DNA from: DASYKT01 sp035995185 | GTDB lineage: Bacteria; Acidobacteriota; Blastocatellia; Pyrinomonadales; Pyrinomonadaceae | DNA length: 64,000 bases | Direction: 5' to 3' | Assembly: GCA_035995185.1 (NCBI GenBank) | Contig: DASYKT010000061.1 | Coordinates: forward strand, 120,966-184,965 | Part shown: piece after piece, positions 53,976 through 62,068 of the stretch | Layout of the letters: each line of letters begins with the position of its first letter | Numbering within the stretch: the first letter of the stretch is position 1 | Made by a program: the position numbers and the translations under genes | The notes under the pieces: model-generated | Told to the model about the DNA's origin: nothing | Database searches by the model: none | What the model saw: only the letters and a program-made list of their open reading frames with translations

Positions 53976-54098
53976 TTATTCGTCCGGACCGCTCTCATCT
54001 TCCGAATCTTCGTCCGGCTCGTCGCCGTCTTCATCTTCCGCCGACTCTTCTTCGACAGTCTCATCAACTTCTTCGATATCTTTAACATCAGTGCTCAT
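53976..54098 (-). CDS. Acidic 40-residue microprotein
   Basis: The ATG at 54098 is preceded by an AAGGAGCATAC ribosome site and the frame closes with TAA after 40 residues. The product is extremely acidic: MSTDVKDIEEVDETVEEES, then AEDEDGDEPDEDSEDESG and PDE, with no basic residue after Lys6. It is too short for most gene callers, and it has its own terminator at 53914. I do not recognise a family. Acidic tail-like peptides can act as DNA mimics or chaperones of basic proteins, but nothing in the sequence proves a role. It lies between the phospholipase-like gene and the structured RNA locus. Confidence 0.6.
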   Translation of the reverse strand: MSTDVKDIEEVDETVEEESAEDEDGDEPDEDSEDESGPDE

Positions 54099-54283
54099 AA
54101 GTATGTATGCTCCTTGTTCTTTTTTAAGATCAGTGCCGAGAATACCAGCCTTCTATTAAAACCGTGTGAACGGAATGTTGTAGAAATAAGAACTTTTTAA
54201 GATTTGAAAGAAATGCACGGTTTTGGTGTAAAACTCCCCTCCTTACGAAGGAGGGGTGGCACGGCAAAGCCGTGACGGAGTGG

Positions 54284-54452
54284 TTCTCTCTGGTCAGTAG
54301 CGTCGGCGTCAGCCGATGCGTTCTTGTCAGAACCGGAAGCCGTAGCGACCGGGTTTCCCGGTTAGTGCTTTTACGATTTGGATATGAGTTAATAGCATTA
54401 AGAATAGCCACGAAACACACGAATCGCACGAAGCCGGAACCGGTTCTGACCA
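54284..54452. repeat. Family E and half of family A repeats
   Basis: GTCAGAACCGGAAGCCG then TAGCGACCGGGTTTCCCGG at 54325-54360 and an inverted CCGGAACCGGTTCTGAC at 54435-54451 bracket a half copy of family A (GCCACGAAACACACGAAT then CGCACGAA) at 54409-54432. Related words (GGTCAGTAGCGTCGGCG) start at 54291. Confidence 0.75.
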
Positions 54453-54469
54453 CTATTCACTTTTGATGT

Positions 54470-54825
54470 CTCTGCTGCGGGCGGCGGGGTGACAACGGGC
54501 GGCGATCTAAAAAGATCTTGCTCAGGAGTTTCACATGCTTAGCTCGGCTCTCTTAAAAACCTTAACGGGCTCTTTCTGCGAGGGTGGAACCAAGCGGAGT
54601 CTCGCAGCGTACCGGCCCGGTGTTTGAAATTTCGCCGGCGACACGGGCAAGTGCCGGCTAGCTTTAATGTTTGATGTCCCCGGGATTACGCTAAAGCGAC
54701 GCTCCCAGGTCAAAGCCTGACTTCATTCGGACGTGACAACTGTTCATCACCTCCGCGGGCCGTCAAGCGAACCCGGCGTGCTCAAGGCTTGACCGCTCGA
54801 GGCCAACCTGTCGCACGCAGCAGAG
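54470..54825 (-). ncRNA. Structured RNA candidate, possibly a divergent tmRNA
   Basis: The ends pair perfectly over ten bases: CTCTGCTGCG (54470-54479 on the plus strand) with CGCAGCAGAG (54816-54825), enclosing 356 nt, the size of a tmRNA. On the minus strand CTAAGCATGT occurs at 54542-54533, a conserved tmRNA 3' word, about 65 nt before the 3' end as in known tmRNAs. GGGGACATCAAAC and GCTAGCC lie mid-molecule, as after the tag of other tmRNAs; GCGACAGG lies near the 5' end. Against: no normal T-loop (GTTCRANNC) or encoded CCA, and the only VALA-stop frame (54700-54686) is closed just upstream. Type is therefore uncertain. Confidence 0.5.
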
Positions 54826-54956
54826 ATGGTGAGCATAGCTCAAAACGGTAATGTATTACGATAACGGTTTTTAAGGATCGGCAAAGGTTAAGGGAATTTG
54901 TTGCATCTGATCGGGCTTTGCTTTTTCCGTGAATCGGTATAACAAAACTCTACGCC

Positions 54957-55135
54957 CACCATTACCTTCGCCAACCAACCTCGCTACACTCGTTGGTTGG
55001 CGGGTAATGGTGGACGAGATGTCGGGCGTTCTTTAGCGCCAAAGGTGCATTGTATATTAGCCCGGAGTGACAACCCCGGGTATGCGGATATTCACATATT
55101 TAGCCCCTGACGGGGCGACAGACATTACCCCTGTA
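54957..55135. repeat. Inverted-repeat cluster upstream of the RelA/SpoT-like gene terminus
   Basis: Two dyads: CCACCATTACCTTCGCCAAC with its mirror GTTGGCGGGTAATGGTGG (54957-55013), and a short dyad set GCCCGGAGTGACAACCCCGG, GCCCCTGACGGGGCGAC, CCCTGTACCCGGGCG (55057-55141). No gene is seen between the RNA candidate and the gene at 55214. These words do not match families A-E. Confidence 0.7.
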
Positions 55136-55213
55136 CCCGGGCGAACATACGGAAAACGATCTGCTTGTTTTTTATTTACTGCTGTTTGGCTCTTTGATAT
55201 TTCACTGACTGGG

Positions 55214-56308
55214 TTAAAAAGGGATATACCCCCGAGTCTCTACACCACTGGCATTCAATCTTTCTAGTTTTCTTTTACACGCGGCAATGAACCATTCATG
55301 TTTTCCCCATGGGTGCAAAGATGCGAAATTTTCCCCCATTCCAGCTAATAATGTTTCTTCAAATCTCCTGATTTGTCCTTGTCTAACATACCAAAGAATT
55401 TGTGATATGTTATCACTATCAAAGCCTTCAATAGCCTCATTGATTTGGCGGAAATTTGTAAACCCCATTTTTCGTAAGTTTCTCGCTAAAAATTCATATG
55501 AAAATGCTGTTATTCGACCATCTGCTCCCAACTTTTTATCCAAATAGGATTTCAATGCATCTGGAGTGATTTCAACGTCTTCTAATTTTCCTTCTTCTAC
55601 ATTAGTTCGGGCAAGGCTTCTTAATTCTTCATCTTCATCTTGAATTGCCTGAAACTCTCTATCAGCCATTTCCAACATTCCCGCCAACACCACGAATTTT
55701 CTTTTAATAGAGATAGGAATAACATCCGCAGATTTATATTGAATATCATGCTCCATTTCGGCCCAAGCATGCTGTAAAATAGTCCTAGATTGGACTTCCG
55801 CAATTAGATCGGTAAAGTTTGCATATTCCGGATGGACTAGGCGCTCCGGTTTCATTTTTACTAGATAATGAATGCTTTTATATCCGAAGGTCCCTTCTTT
55901 TTCCAATTCTTCAGATTTGTCGGTTTTTTCTTCAACGATAAATTCATTACTTATTATCTCGTCGACGGCATCTAAAGTTTTTGGGAAAAATGTTATTACT
56001 CGCACACCAGCTAAGTCAGTTATTTGTGCAAGAGGGTCTGGATATTTGGGTGATTCTGGGGCGTCTTCAGAAGGTTTTGTAGCTTTCTTTCCAAAGCTAT
56101 CAATATCTTTAGCTCTCGCTTCAATTTCATGATAATTTACTGCGCCATTCAATAAGGATGCTTCTATTATTTTCCGTACTGCGTCAGAAAAATCTTCATA
56201 TTTTTTTCTAACCTCACGGTATTGTTCAATCGACCGGGTTCGATGTTGTTCAAAATCAAATGCCTGTTCCGCAGGCTCAGCTTGAGATGTGGTGGAAAGT
56301 GAGCTCAT
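55214..56308 (-). CDS. RelA/SpoT synthetase-domain protein with C-terminal extension
   Basis: The 364-residue protein has the (p)ppGpp-synthetase-like domain (about 90-215): TDLAGVRVITFFPKTLDAVD, GTFGYKSIHYLVKM, and EVQSRTILQHAWAEMEHDIQ followed by YK, as in small alarmone synthetases. No HD hydrolase, TGS or ACT domain is present. About 140 further residues (EFLARNLRKMGFTNFRQINE, LHPWGKHEWFIAACKRKLE) form a C-terminal extension not seen in RelQ or RelP. Such fused small synthetases include toxic (toxSAS/CapRel-type) proteins, but the role here is inference. The gene is AT-rich against its PEPCK neighbour and adjoins the structured RNA locus, an arrangement suggesting acquisition. Confidence 0.82.
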   Translation of the reverse strand: MSSLSTTSQAEPAEQAFDFEQHRTRSIEQYREVRKKYEDFSDAVRKIIEASLLNGAVNYHEIEARAKDIDSFGKKATKPSEDAPESPKYPDPLAQITDLAGVRVITFFPKTLDAVDEIISNEFIVEEKTDKSEELEKEGTFGYKSIHYLVKMKPERLVHPEYANFTDLIAEVQSRTILQHAWAEMEHDIQYKSADVIPISIKRKFVVLAGMLEMADREFQAIQDEDEELRSLARTNVEEGKLEDVEITPDALKSYLDKKLGADGRITAFSYEFLARNLRKMGFTNFRQINEAIEGFDSDNISQILWYVRQGQIRRFEETLLAGMGENFASLHPWGKHEWFIAACKRKLERLNASGVETRGYIPF

Positions 56309-56377
56309 GTTTTTTGTGGGTATTAGTCAAAGTGATAGTAAAGGGGATTTGAGAGAAGCCTTTACTATCACCGTTAA

Positions 56378-58267
56378 TTACTCAGCTTTACTTGCCGCCT
56401 TTAACGCTTCTTCCGGTTCGATGCGGGGGGTCGCCAAACCGAGATCGCTTGAGCGCCAGAGGCTCGAAACAAGCAGTTCACGGATGAACGTCATTTCCTT
56501 GGGCAGGCGGTCATAGAGTTTAAAGAAGAGTTCGTCGTGCATTGAGATCTCTTTGATCCACATGTCGCGGTCGAGGCTCATGACGGCGTTAAACTGTTCG
56601 CGCGAAAAATCCAGCCCGCGCCAGTCGAGGTCTTCGTACTTCGGCATCCAGCCCAGCGGCGTTTCCACACTGGCAGCCTCGCCGCGCGAGCGTTCCACTA
56701 TCCATTTCAGCACGCGCATATTGTCGCCAAAACCGGGCCAGGCAAATTTGCCGTCCTTGTCCTTGAGAAACCAGTTGACGGTGAACATGCGCGGCGGGTT
56801 GGGTATCTGGCGGCCGAAATCGAGCCAATGTCCAAAGTAGTCGCCCATGTGATAGCCGCAGAAGGGAAGCATGGCGAACGGGTCGCGGCGCACTTCGCCG
56901 ATGTTGCCAAAGGCGGCCGCCGTCATTTCCGACCCCATCGTGGCCGCGCTGTAGACACCAAACGTCCAGTTGAAAGATTGCATCACGAGCGGCACCACGC
57001 TGTTGCGGCGTCCGCCAAAGACGAAAGCCGAAACCGGCACGCCTTTCGGGTCGTCAAAGTTTTCATCCACCACTGGGCACTGTGTGATCGGCGCGGTAAA
57101 GCGCGCGTTCGGGTGGGCGGCCTTCGCTTCGCTTCCGGGCGTCCACTCATTACCCTGCCAATCGATGGCGTGCGCCGGCGCGGGGCCCATGCCTTCCCAC
57201 CAGACGTCGTTGTCATCGGTCAGCGCGACGTTGGTAAAGATGGTGTTTTCCTTGATGGATTCCATCGCGTTCGGATTGGTCTCGTAATTCGTGCCGGGCG
57301 CGACGCCGAAAAATCCGGCTTCGGGATTGATGGCGAAAAGCTTGCCGTTCTCATCCGGCTTGATCCAGGCGATGTCGTCGCCGACGGTGGTGATCTCCCA
57401 GCCGTCTTCCTGAAAAGGCTTGGGCGGAATGAGCATCGCAAAATTCGTTTTGCCGCAGGCCGACGGGAACGCGGCGCAGACATAATCCTTGCGGCCGTCG
57501 GGCGATTTCACGCCGACGATGAGCATGTGTTCGGCGAGCCACCCTTGAGCGCGCCCGAGCGTCGAAGCGATACGCAGCGCCAGACATTTTTTACCCAGCA
57601 GCGCATTGCCGCCGTAGCCCGAGCCGTAGCTGGCGATCAATCTTTCTTCCGGGAAATGGACGATGTATTTATCTTTCGGGTCGGGGCTGCACGGCCACGG
57701 CACATCGGCCTGGCCCTCGGCGAGCGGCATGCCCACGGAGTGCAGGCAGTGTACGAATTCGCCGTCGCCCAGCGCGTCGAGCGCTTTAGTTCCCATGCGG
57801 GTCATGATCTTCATATTGACCGCGACATAGGGCGAATCGGAAACCTGCACGCCGAATTGCGAGATCGGCGAACCGAGCGGGCCCATGCAGAAGGGGATGA
57901 CGTACATCGTGCGCCCCTTCATCGAGCCGTCAAATTTCGGATTCAGGAGGGCCTTCATTTCCTTGGGCGCCATCCAGTTATTGGTCGGGCCGGCGTCGCC
58001 CTTGCTGAGCGAGCAGATGTAGGTGCGGTCTTCGACACGCGCCACGTCCGACGGGTGCGAGCGCGCCAGGAAAGAATCGGGGCGCTTGGCCTGGTCCAGT
58101 TTGATAAAAGTGCCGCTGTCCACCATCAGCTGGCAGAGGCGGTCGTATTCTTCCTGCGAACCGTCGCACCAATAGACGCTGTCAGGCTTACACAAGCTGA
58201 CCATTTCCGTCACCCAGTGCAGCAATTCTTCATTCTTGACGCTCGCCGGCGCATTGATATCTGTCAT
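56378..58267 (-). CDS. pckG: Phosphoenolpyruvate carboxykinase (GTP)
   Basis: It converts oxaloacetate and GTP to phosphoenolpyruvate, GDP and CO2, the first step of gluconeogenesis. In 629 residues the GTP-PEPCK signatures are visible: YVIPFCMGPLGSPISQFGVQ, the kinase loop FPSACGKTNFAMLIPP (P-loop with reactive Cys), TTVGDDIAWIKPDENGKLFA and FNWTFGVYSAATMGSEMTAA. The start MTDINAPASVKNEELL at 58267 is preferred over one five codons earlier. It stands alone; together with acs and acyl-CoA dehydrogenase it fits growth on acetate, fatty acids and amino acids. Confidence 0.97.
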   Translation of the reverse strand: MTDINAPASVKNEELLHWVTEMVSLCKPDSVYWCDGSQEEYDRLCQLMVDSGTFIKLDQAKRPDSFLARSHPSDVARVEDRTYICSLSKGDAGPTNNWMAPKEMKALLNPKFDGSMKGRTMYVIPFCMGPLGSPISQFGVQVSDSPYVAVNMKIMTRMGTKALDALGDGEFVHCLHSVGMPLAEGQADVPWPCSPDPKDKYIVHFPEERLIASYGSGYGGNALLGKKCLALRIASTLGRAQGWLAEHMLIVGVKSPDGRKDYVCAAFPSACGKTNFAMLIPPKPFQEDGWEITTVGDDIAWIKPDENGKLFAINPEAGFFGVAPGTNYETNPNAMESIKENTIFTNVALTDDNDVWWEGMGPAPAHAIDWQGNEWTPGSEAKAAHPNARFTAPITQCPVVDENFDDPKGVPVSAFVFGGRRNSVVPLVMQSFNWTFGVYSAATMGSEMTAAAFGNIGEVRRDPFAMLPFCGYHMGDYFGHWLDFGRQIPNPPRMFTVNWFLKDKDGKFAWPGFGDNMRVLKWIVERSRGEAASVETPLGWMPKYEDLDWRGLDFSREQFNAVMSLDRDMWIKEISMHDELFFKLYDRLPKEMTFIRELLVSSLWRSSDLGLATPRIEPEEALKAASKAE

Positions 58268-58282
58268 AAGAGTTTTCTCCAA

Positions 58283-58756
58283 AAATTATTGCAGTAAGAT
58301 CTTGTAATAGCTTTAAAAAATTAAGACGAGCAATAAGCCCGTGTTTTCACGTTTATTAGCTAAGTTTATCATAAGATAACAGAAATTAAAGGTTTCAGGT
58401 CGCCACCCGCAAAATTCCCCGGGCGGCCGCATAAAAATGGCTTTGGAAGGATGGCAAGGACGACACTGGCTACGCACTGCGCTCGGCGGTCAAAGCGCTG
58501 GAAGTGTCGATCGATATGGCCAATCGCATCGAGCGAAAAGAATTTAAAATTGCGGCAGGCCTGGCGATGCTGACGGATGAGTTGGAAAAATTGGGAAAGG
58601 AAAAAACTGCGCTTAGCAAGTAATAACTGCAATGCGAGCATCGTATCTGTCGCCCGTTAAAACGGGCTTTTACGTTCAAATCGTCGTTGACCCCGGGCTT
58701 AAGCCCGGGGCTATTATTATTTCGTCCGCTAAACGCGGACTTTAACAACTCAGTTT
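58283..58756. other. Intergenic region with a gene remnant and family F words
   Basis: Between pckG and the EamA gene, a 62-codon frame on the plus strand ends at 58623 (see separate entry). Then CGGGCTTAAGCCCG (58692-58705) and CGTCCGCTAAACGCGGACTT (58723-58742) are dyads of yet another type. Otherwise no gene is seen. Confidence 0.6.
58435..58623 (+). pseudogene. Possible gene remnant, 62 codons, no start
   Basis: The frame directly after a TAA reads KWLWKDGKDDTGYALRSAVK, then a helical, plausible protein end (SIDMANRIERKEFKIAAG, LTDELEKLGKEKTALSK) before TAA at 58621. There is no start codon upstream in frame. It looks like the 3' end of an otherwise lost gene. I cannot name the family, and chance cannot be excluded. 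Confidence 0.35.
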
Positions 58757-59653
58757 TTACGTGACCGGCTCGAGCGGCGGAGTTGAGCTTTTTGTGTGGC
58801 GGAGAGTGTGAATGATGACCGCGGTGACGATGACCGCGCCGCCGATCAGGGCCCATTTGGCGGGCTGCTCGCCGACGACGAGAAACACCCAGAGCGGATT
58901 AAAGATAGGCTCGATAAAGCCGATGATGCTGGCGTCGAGCGAGCGCACGCCGCGGGCCACGCCCAGCGTGAAAAAGTAATAGGCCAGCCCGATCTGAAAA
59001 ATTCCTAAAATAGCGACCGCCAGAAAGTCCATCGGCTTCCACGCCGAGGGCGCGCTTAACACAAAAGGCAGCATAAAAAGTATCGCCATCAGGTTGCCGT
59101 AAAAAACGGAAACAGCCGGGTTGTGTTTGAGCGCCTGCGGCGTGCGCAGCAGCAGCATGTAGACCCCGAAACAAACTCCGGAAGCAAGGCCCAGAATGTT
59201 GCCTTCCATCTGCGACTCGGGCGAAAGATCGCCGACCGGCGCCTGATCGAAAAAGAAGAACGACATGCCCGTAAGGCAGACCGCGACCGTGATCAGGTCG
59301 GTCCATTTAAATTTTTCTTTTAAGACAAAAGGCGCGAGCAGCAGCACATAGATCGGCGCGGTGTATTGCAGAAAGATGGCGTTGGCAGCGGTGGTCTTTT
59401 TATTGGCGAGCGCAAAAAACGAAAGCGCGCCGGTGTAAAAAAGGGAGTTGAGCAGCACCCAGCGGTCGAGTTTCAAACCCAAATGCCGGGTGAGAAAAAA
59501 TATCGTGATCGCCGCAAAAAAACAGCGCCCCATATTAGCCTCGAAACCCGTGATCGAAGTGAGTTTGAACATCACGCCGCCCAGGCTCCAGAGCGTGACT
59601 CCGAAGACGACGTAGAGAACCGGGGGAAATCTTGTTTGCTGTTCTTCGTTCAT
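58757..59653 (-). CDS. EamA-family (DMT superfamily) transporter
   Basis: The 298-residue protein has ten predicted membrane helices in two EamA halves. The first half contains NKKTTAANAIFLQYTAPIYV and the second GVRSLDASIIGFIEPIFNPL, the conserved pre-end helices of the family. EamA proteins export or import amino acids, purines or related metabolites; specificity cannot be told from sequence. It has no adjacent regulator. Starts at the ATG at 59653 (MNEEQQTRFPPVLY). Confidence 0.9.
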   Translation of the reverse strand: MNEEQQTRFPPVLYVVFGVTLWSLGGVMFKLTSITGFEANMGRCFFAAITIFFLTRHLGLKLDRWVLLNSLFYTGALSFFALANKKTTAANAIFLQYTAPIYVLLLAPFVLKEKFKWTDLITVAVCLTGMSFFFFDQAPVGDLSPESQMEGNILGLASGVCFGVYMLLLRTPQALKHNPAVSVFYGNLMAILFMLPFVLSAPSAWKPMDFLAVAILGIFQIGLAYYFFTLGVARGVRSLDASIIGFIEPIFNPLWVFLVVGEQPAKWALIGGAVIVTAVIIHTLRHTKSSTPPLEPVT

Positions 59654-59796
59654 TTACGAGAGTTGAGTTTAGATTGACTTTATCTCTTTTTCAATCAGGC
59701 GACGCAAATCTTCCGCAGGATCTCCTTTCGGAATAGATGATAACTGATAGATAACAGATTAAGAGATCTATCCTCACTACCAATCTCCCAAAAACC

Positions 59797-59953
59797 TTGA
59801 CTTAGCCAAAAAGAAAGATTGATGATGAAAAGGACATTACACAAAATGAAGACGTGGTTTTTTTCCCGCTTGCCGCGTTTTCAACCTTTCGGTTTCCCTG
59901 GATCGAGAATTTCACAAGCGGATCTACCAAAAAACAAGGAGAGGTTTAAATAT
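59797..59953 (+). promoter_or_regulatory. Conserved leader of the first pectate-lyase-like gene (promoter plus dyad)
   Basis: TTGACT (59797-59802) with GATTGATGATGA 16 bases downstream is shared almost exactly with the leader of the paralogue at 61914. The transcribed part has TTTTTCCCGCTTGC (59860-59873), CAAGCGGATCTACC (59915-59928) and a GGAGAGG ribosome site. CCCGCTTG can pair with CAAGCGG, so a leader hairpin is likely. The distance from TTGACT to ATG is 157 bp, against 155 in the paralogue. Confidence 0.65.
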
Positions 59954-61780
59954 ATGTGTAAGTTGAATACTTTGGGGGCGGTTTTGCTGACCCTCTTGAC
60001 TGGAAGTTTGTTTTTCGCGTACGGAAACGTGCTTACCGGATATGCTGTAGGTCAGAAGGCAGCGTTAATGAGTAAAAGGCTGCCCGGCGCTTTGATCGAG
60101 TTTAGAGATGCCGCGACCGGCAAACCGGTATCGGTCAAAATGAAGGCCGGCGTGGCGATCAAGGGCCGCAAAGATGCATTTTACGCGGTTTCCGTCGGCG
60201 ACCCGGGACTTTGGCAGGCCGACGTCAAACCAGGCCGTTACAAGGTAATAATAACCGCCAAGTCAGGTCCCGTCGAAGAAAAGTACGATCTCAATCTCAA
60301 TGCCGCGATGCCCGCCTGTACGGCCGGAAACGGGTATCTCAATATCATGTCGTGCGGCGCGGTCGGCACCGGCGGCAGCAGCGACGATACACAAGCGATC
60401 ATTGATGGCTTAAACGCGTTAGACGCGATCGGCGGGGGAACTTTATTTTTTCCGAACGGATACTTTAACGTGGGAACGACAAGCACCACGGCGGGATACC
60501 TTCCCATCGAGCTTCCATCAAACACAATATTACAGGGGATCGCCGGCAGCCTCACCGGGGGCAGCTACGGCAGCAGCCGTATTACGTTGATCTCGCCGGG
60601 CAATCCTACAGGGATCCACAACAAAGCGGTGTTTAAGATCGGCGAATGGAAATACGGAATTACGATTCGTGACGTCGGTTTGCTGGGCTATGACACTGCC
60701 AACAGCGGCGGCATCGTCCCCGGCTCGATCGGTGTTCTCGGAGAAGGTAATTTTCCGAATTCGACATTTAAGATAACCTTTTCGGAGATGGACATCGCGG
60801 GATTCAATGTGGGTATCGATGTGCGGCAATGTAAAGCAGCCAATGTCCTCGGACTTAATTGTGCGGAGGATCCGGAAGAAGACCCGCCCACCTTACTGCA
60901 GCCGTGGCAATTCGACCAGGTAAAGGTGGACCACGTCAGTTTTACCAATAATATCGGTGTGCGGATCGATACGATGAATTCGGATTGGAATTTTTCGAGC
61001 TGCTGGTTTAATACTCCTGTCGATACCGGCGAAGATGCCGACCATCCGTCGACGATCGGTATTCACTTGAAGCGCGGCGGATTTATCCAGATGAACAATA
61101 CATTCGGCGGCGGCACCGGAGGCGCACCGGGGGGCGCGTTTATATACATAAACTCCGAGGCGCGGCTCCAGATCGTGAATTCACAGACGGAAAATATCAA
61201 TAACTCGATCATCTACGGCCGCGATCGCATTCTTCCGGGTGAACAATACGCCGACATGGGTAACACGGCGTCCGCTATTGTTATTACCGGAAGCCAGTTC
61301 GGCGCTCCGATAAAATTGCGCGGAAGAGTGGCGTTTGTTTCCACTGGGAATAATTACGCCGCCGACACGATCCAAACCGACAACGCAATGGTGCGTGTCT
61401 ATTCGATGGGCGATAAATTCTGTTATGACGGCTATCAGTCGGCCGGCCCCGCGTGTACGAGTCCGGGAGTTAGCGGGCCGGGAACGATAGTCTTTTCAAC
61501 CGGAGCGCCGGAAGAAGGATCGTTCGACGGCAGCGGCAACCCGATCGGCGGCGCTATCCGCGAACTGCCGAATAAATTCGGCGTGAGGTCGGTGTTTTCG
61601 AAAGAGGTACAGCTGGGCACGGTTACCTACAGCGTACTGTCGAGCACTTACTCCGCGGCGGATAACGGAACGCTGCTTTATTGCAGCGATTGCGCAGCGA
61701 ATAGCGGCACCGGCGCCTGCCAGGCAAGCGGCGGCGGGGCTTTAGCCAAACGTATCGGCGGGGCCTGGAAATGTAATTAA
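59954..61780 (+). CDS. Secreted pectate-lyase-like (right-handed beta-helix) protein
   Basis: The ATG at 59954 follows a GGAGAGG site; longer in-frame starts fall in the leader. A signal peptide (LGAVLLTLLTGSLFFAYG) is followed by an N-terminal module (GALIEFRDAATGKPVSVKMK). A pectate-lyase superfamily (Pfam-like Pectate_lyase_3) beta helix follows: NIMSCGAVGTGGSSDDTQAI, GGGTLFFPNGYFNVGTT, GKFGFIKQ-type rungs ending in NNTFGGGTGGAPGGAFIYIN. The C-terminus is a Cys-containing module (TYSVLSSTYSAADNGTLLYC, CSDCAANSGTGACQ, WKCN). The family includes lyases, epimerases and phage depolymerases; the carbohydrate substrate is unknown. It is a tandem paralogue of the next gene. Confidence 0.82.
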   Translation: MCKLNTLGAVLLTLLTGSLFFAYGNVLTGYAVGQKAALMSKRLPGALIEFRDAATGKPVSVKMKAGVAIKGRKDAFYAVSVGDPGLWQADVKPGRYKVIITAKSGPVEEKYDLNLNAAMPACTAGNGYLNIMSCGAVGTGGSSDDTQAIIDGLNALDAIGGGTLFFPNGYFNVGTTSTTAGYLPIELPSNTILQGIAGSLTGGSYGSSRITLISPGNPTGIHNKAVFKIGEWKYGITIRDVGLLGYDTANSGGIVPGSIGVLGEGNFPNSTFKITFSEMDIAGFNVGIDVRQCKAANVLGLNCAEDPEEDPPTLLQPWQFDQVKVDHVSFTNNIGVRIDTMNSDWNFSSCWFNTPVDTGEDADHPSTIGIHLKRGGFIQMNNTFGGGTGGAPGGAFIYINSEARLQIVNSQTENINNSIIYGRDRILPGEQYADMGNTASAIVITGSQFGAPIKLRGRVAFVSTGNNYAADTIQTDNAMVRVYSMGDKFCYDGYQSAGPACTSPGVSGPGTIVFSTGAPEEGSFDGSGNPIGGAIRELPNKFGVRSVFSKEVQLGTVTYSVLSSTYSAADNGTLLYCSDCAANSGTGACQASGGGALAKRIGGAWKCN

Positions 61781-61784
61781 AAAT

Positions 61785-61903
61785 TGTAGCGCCAGCGTCC
61801 CGCTGGCTGTCACGCGGGCGCCCTAGCCCGCGTATTTTTTATCTGACGGCGGGACGCCCTCAGGACAGCCCCGCCAGTTTTTTGCGACGGCAGCGCTACA
61901 AAG
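61785..61903. repeat. Family C dyad repeat between the paralogues
   Basis: TGTAGCGCCAGCGTCCCGCT then GGCTGTC on the left and CAGCCCCGCCAG, GACGGCAGCGCTACAA on the right, with middle dyads CGCGGGCGCCCTAGCCCGCG and GACGGCGGGACGCCCTC. It lies between the first paralogue stop codon and the leader of the second. Confidence 0.85.
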
Positions 61904-61913
61904 TCAAAAAATC

Positions 61914-62068
61914 TTGACTTTGCCGGAAGGAAAGATCGATGATTGATGTCTGATTACACTAGCTTGAAACGTAGTTTTTCCCGCTTGCTGCGTTTCTTAT
62001 CCTTTGTCGATAACCTGCGAATCGATACCATTTCCCAAGCGGTTCTACCAGTAAAAGGAGAGAAAAAT
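61914..62068 (+). promoter_or_regulatory. Conserved leader of the second pectate-lyase-like gene
   Basis: TTGACT (61914-61919), the following GATCGATGATTGA block, CCCGCTTGCTGCG (61980-61992) and CAAGCGGTTCTACC (62036-62049) match the leader at 59797. The stem halves GCTTG and CAAGC are conserved while the loop between them differs, which supports pairing. A GGAGAG ribosome site precedes the ATG at 62069. Confidence 0.65.

Noticed and set aside
54470..54825. RNase P RNA or large SRP RNA as identity of the structured RNA
   Set aside because: The conserved RNase P word GAGGAAAGTCC and the SRP word CAGGTCCGGAAGGAAGCAG are absent on both strands.
54957..55141. CRISPR-like repetitive look of the intergenic region
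   Set aside because: The units are single inverted pairs of different sequences, not regularly spaced direct repeats; no cas gene is nearby.
56828..58297. Long plus-strand frame (489 codons) opposite PEPCK
   Set aside because: The minus strand encodes an unmistakable GTP-PEPCK. The plus-strand product is a His/Arg/Gly-rich translation without domains.
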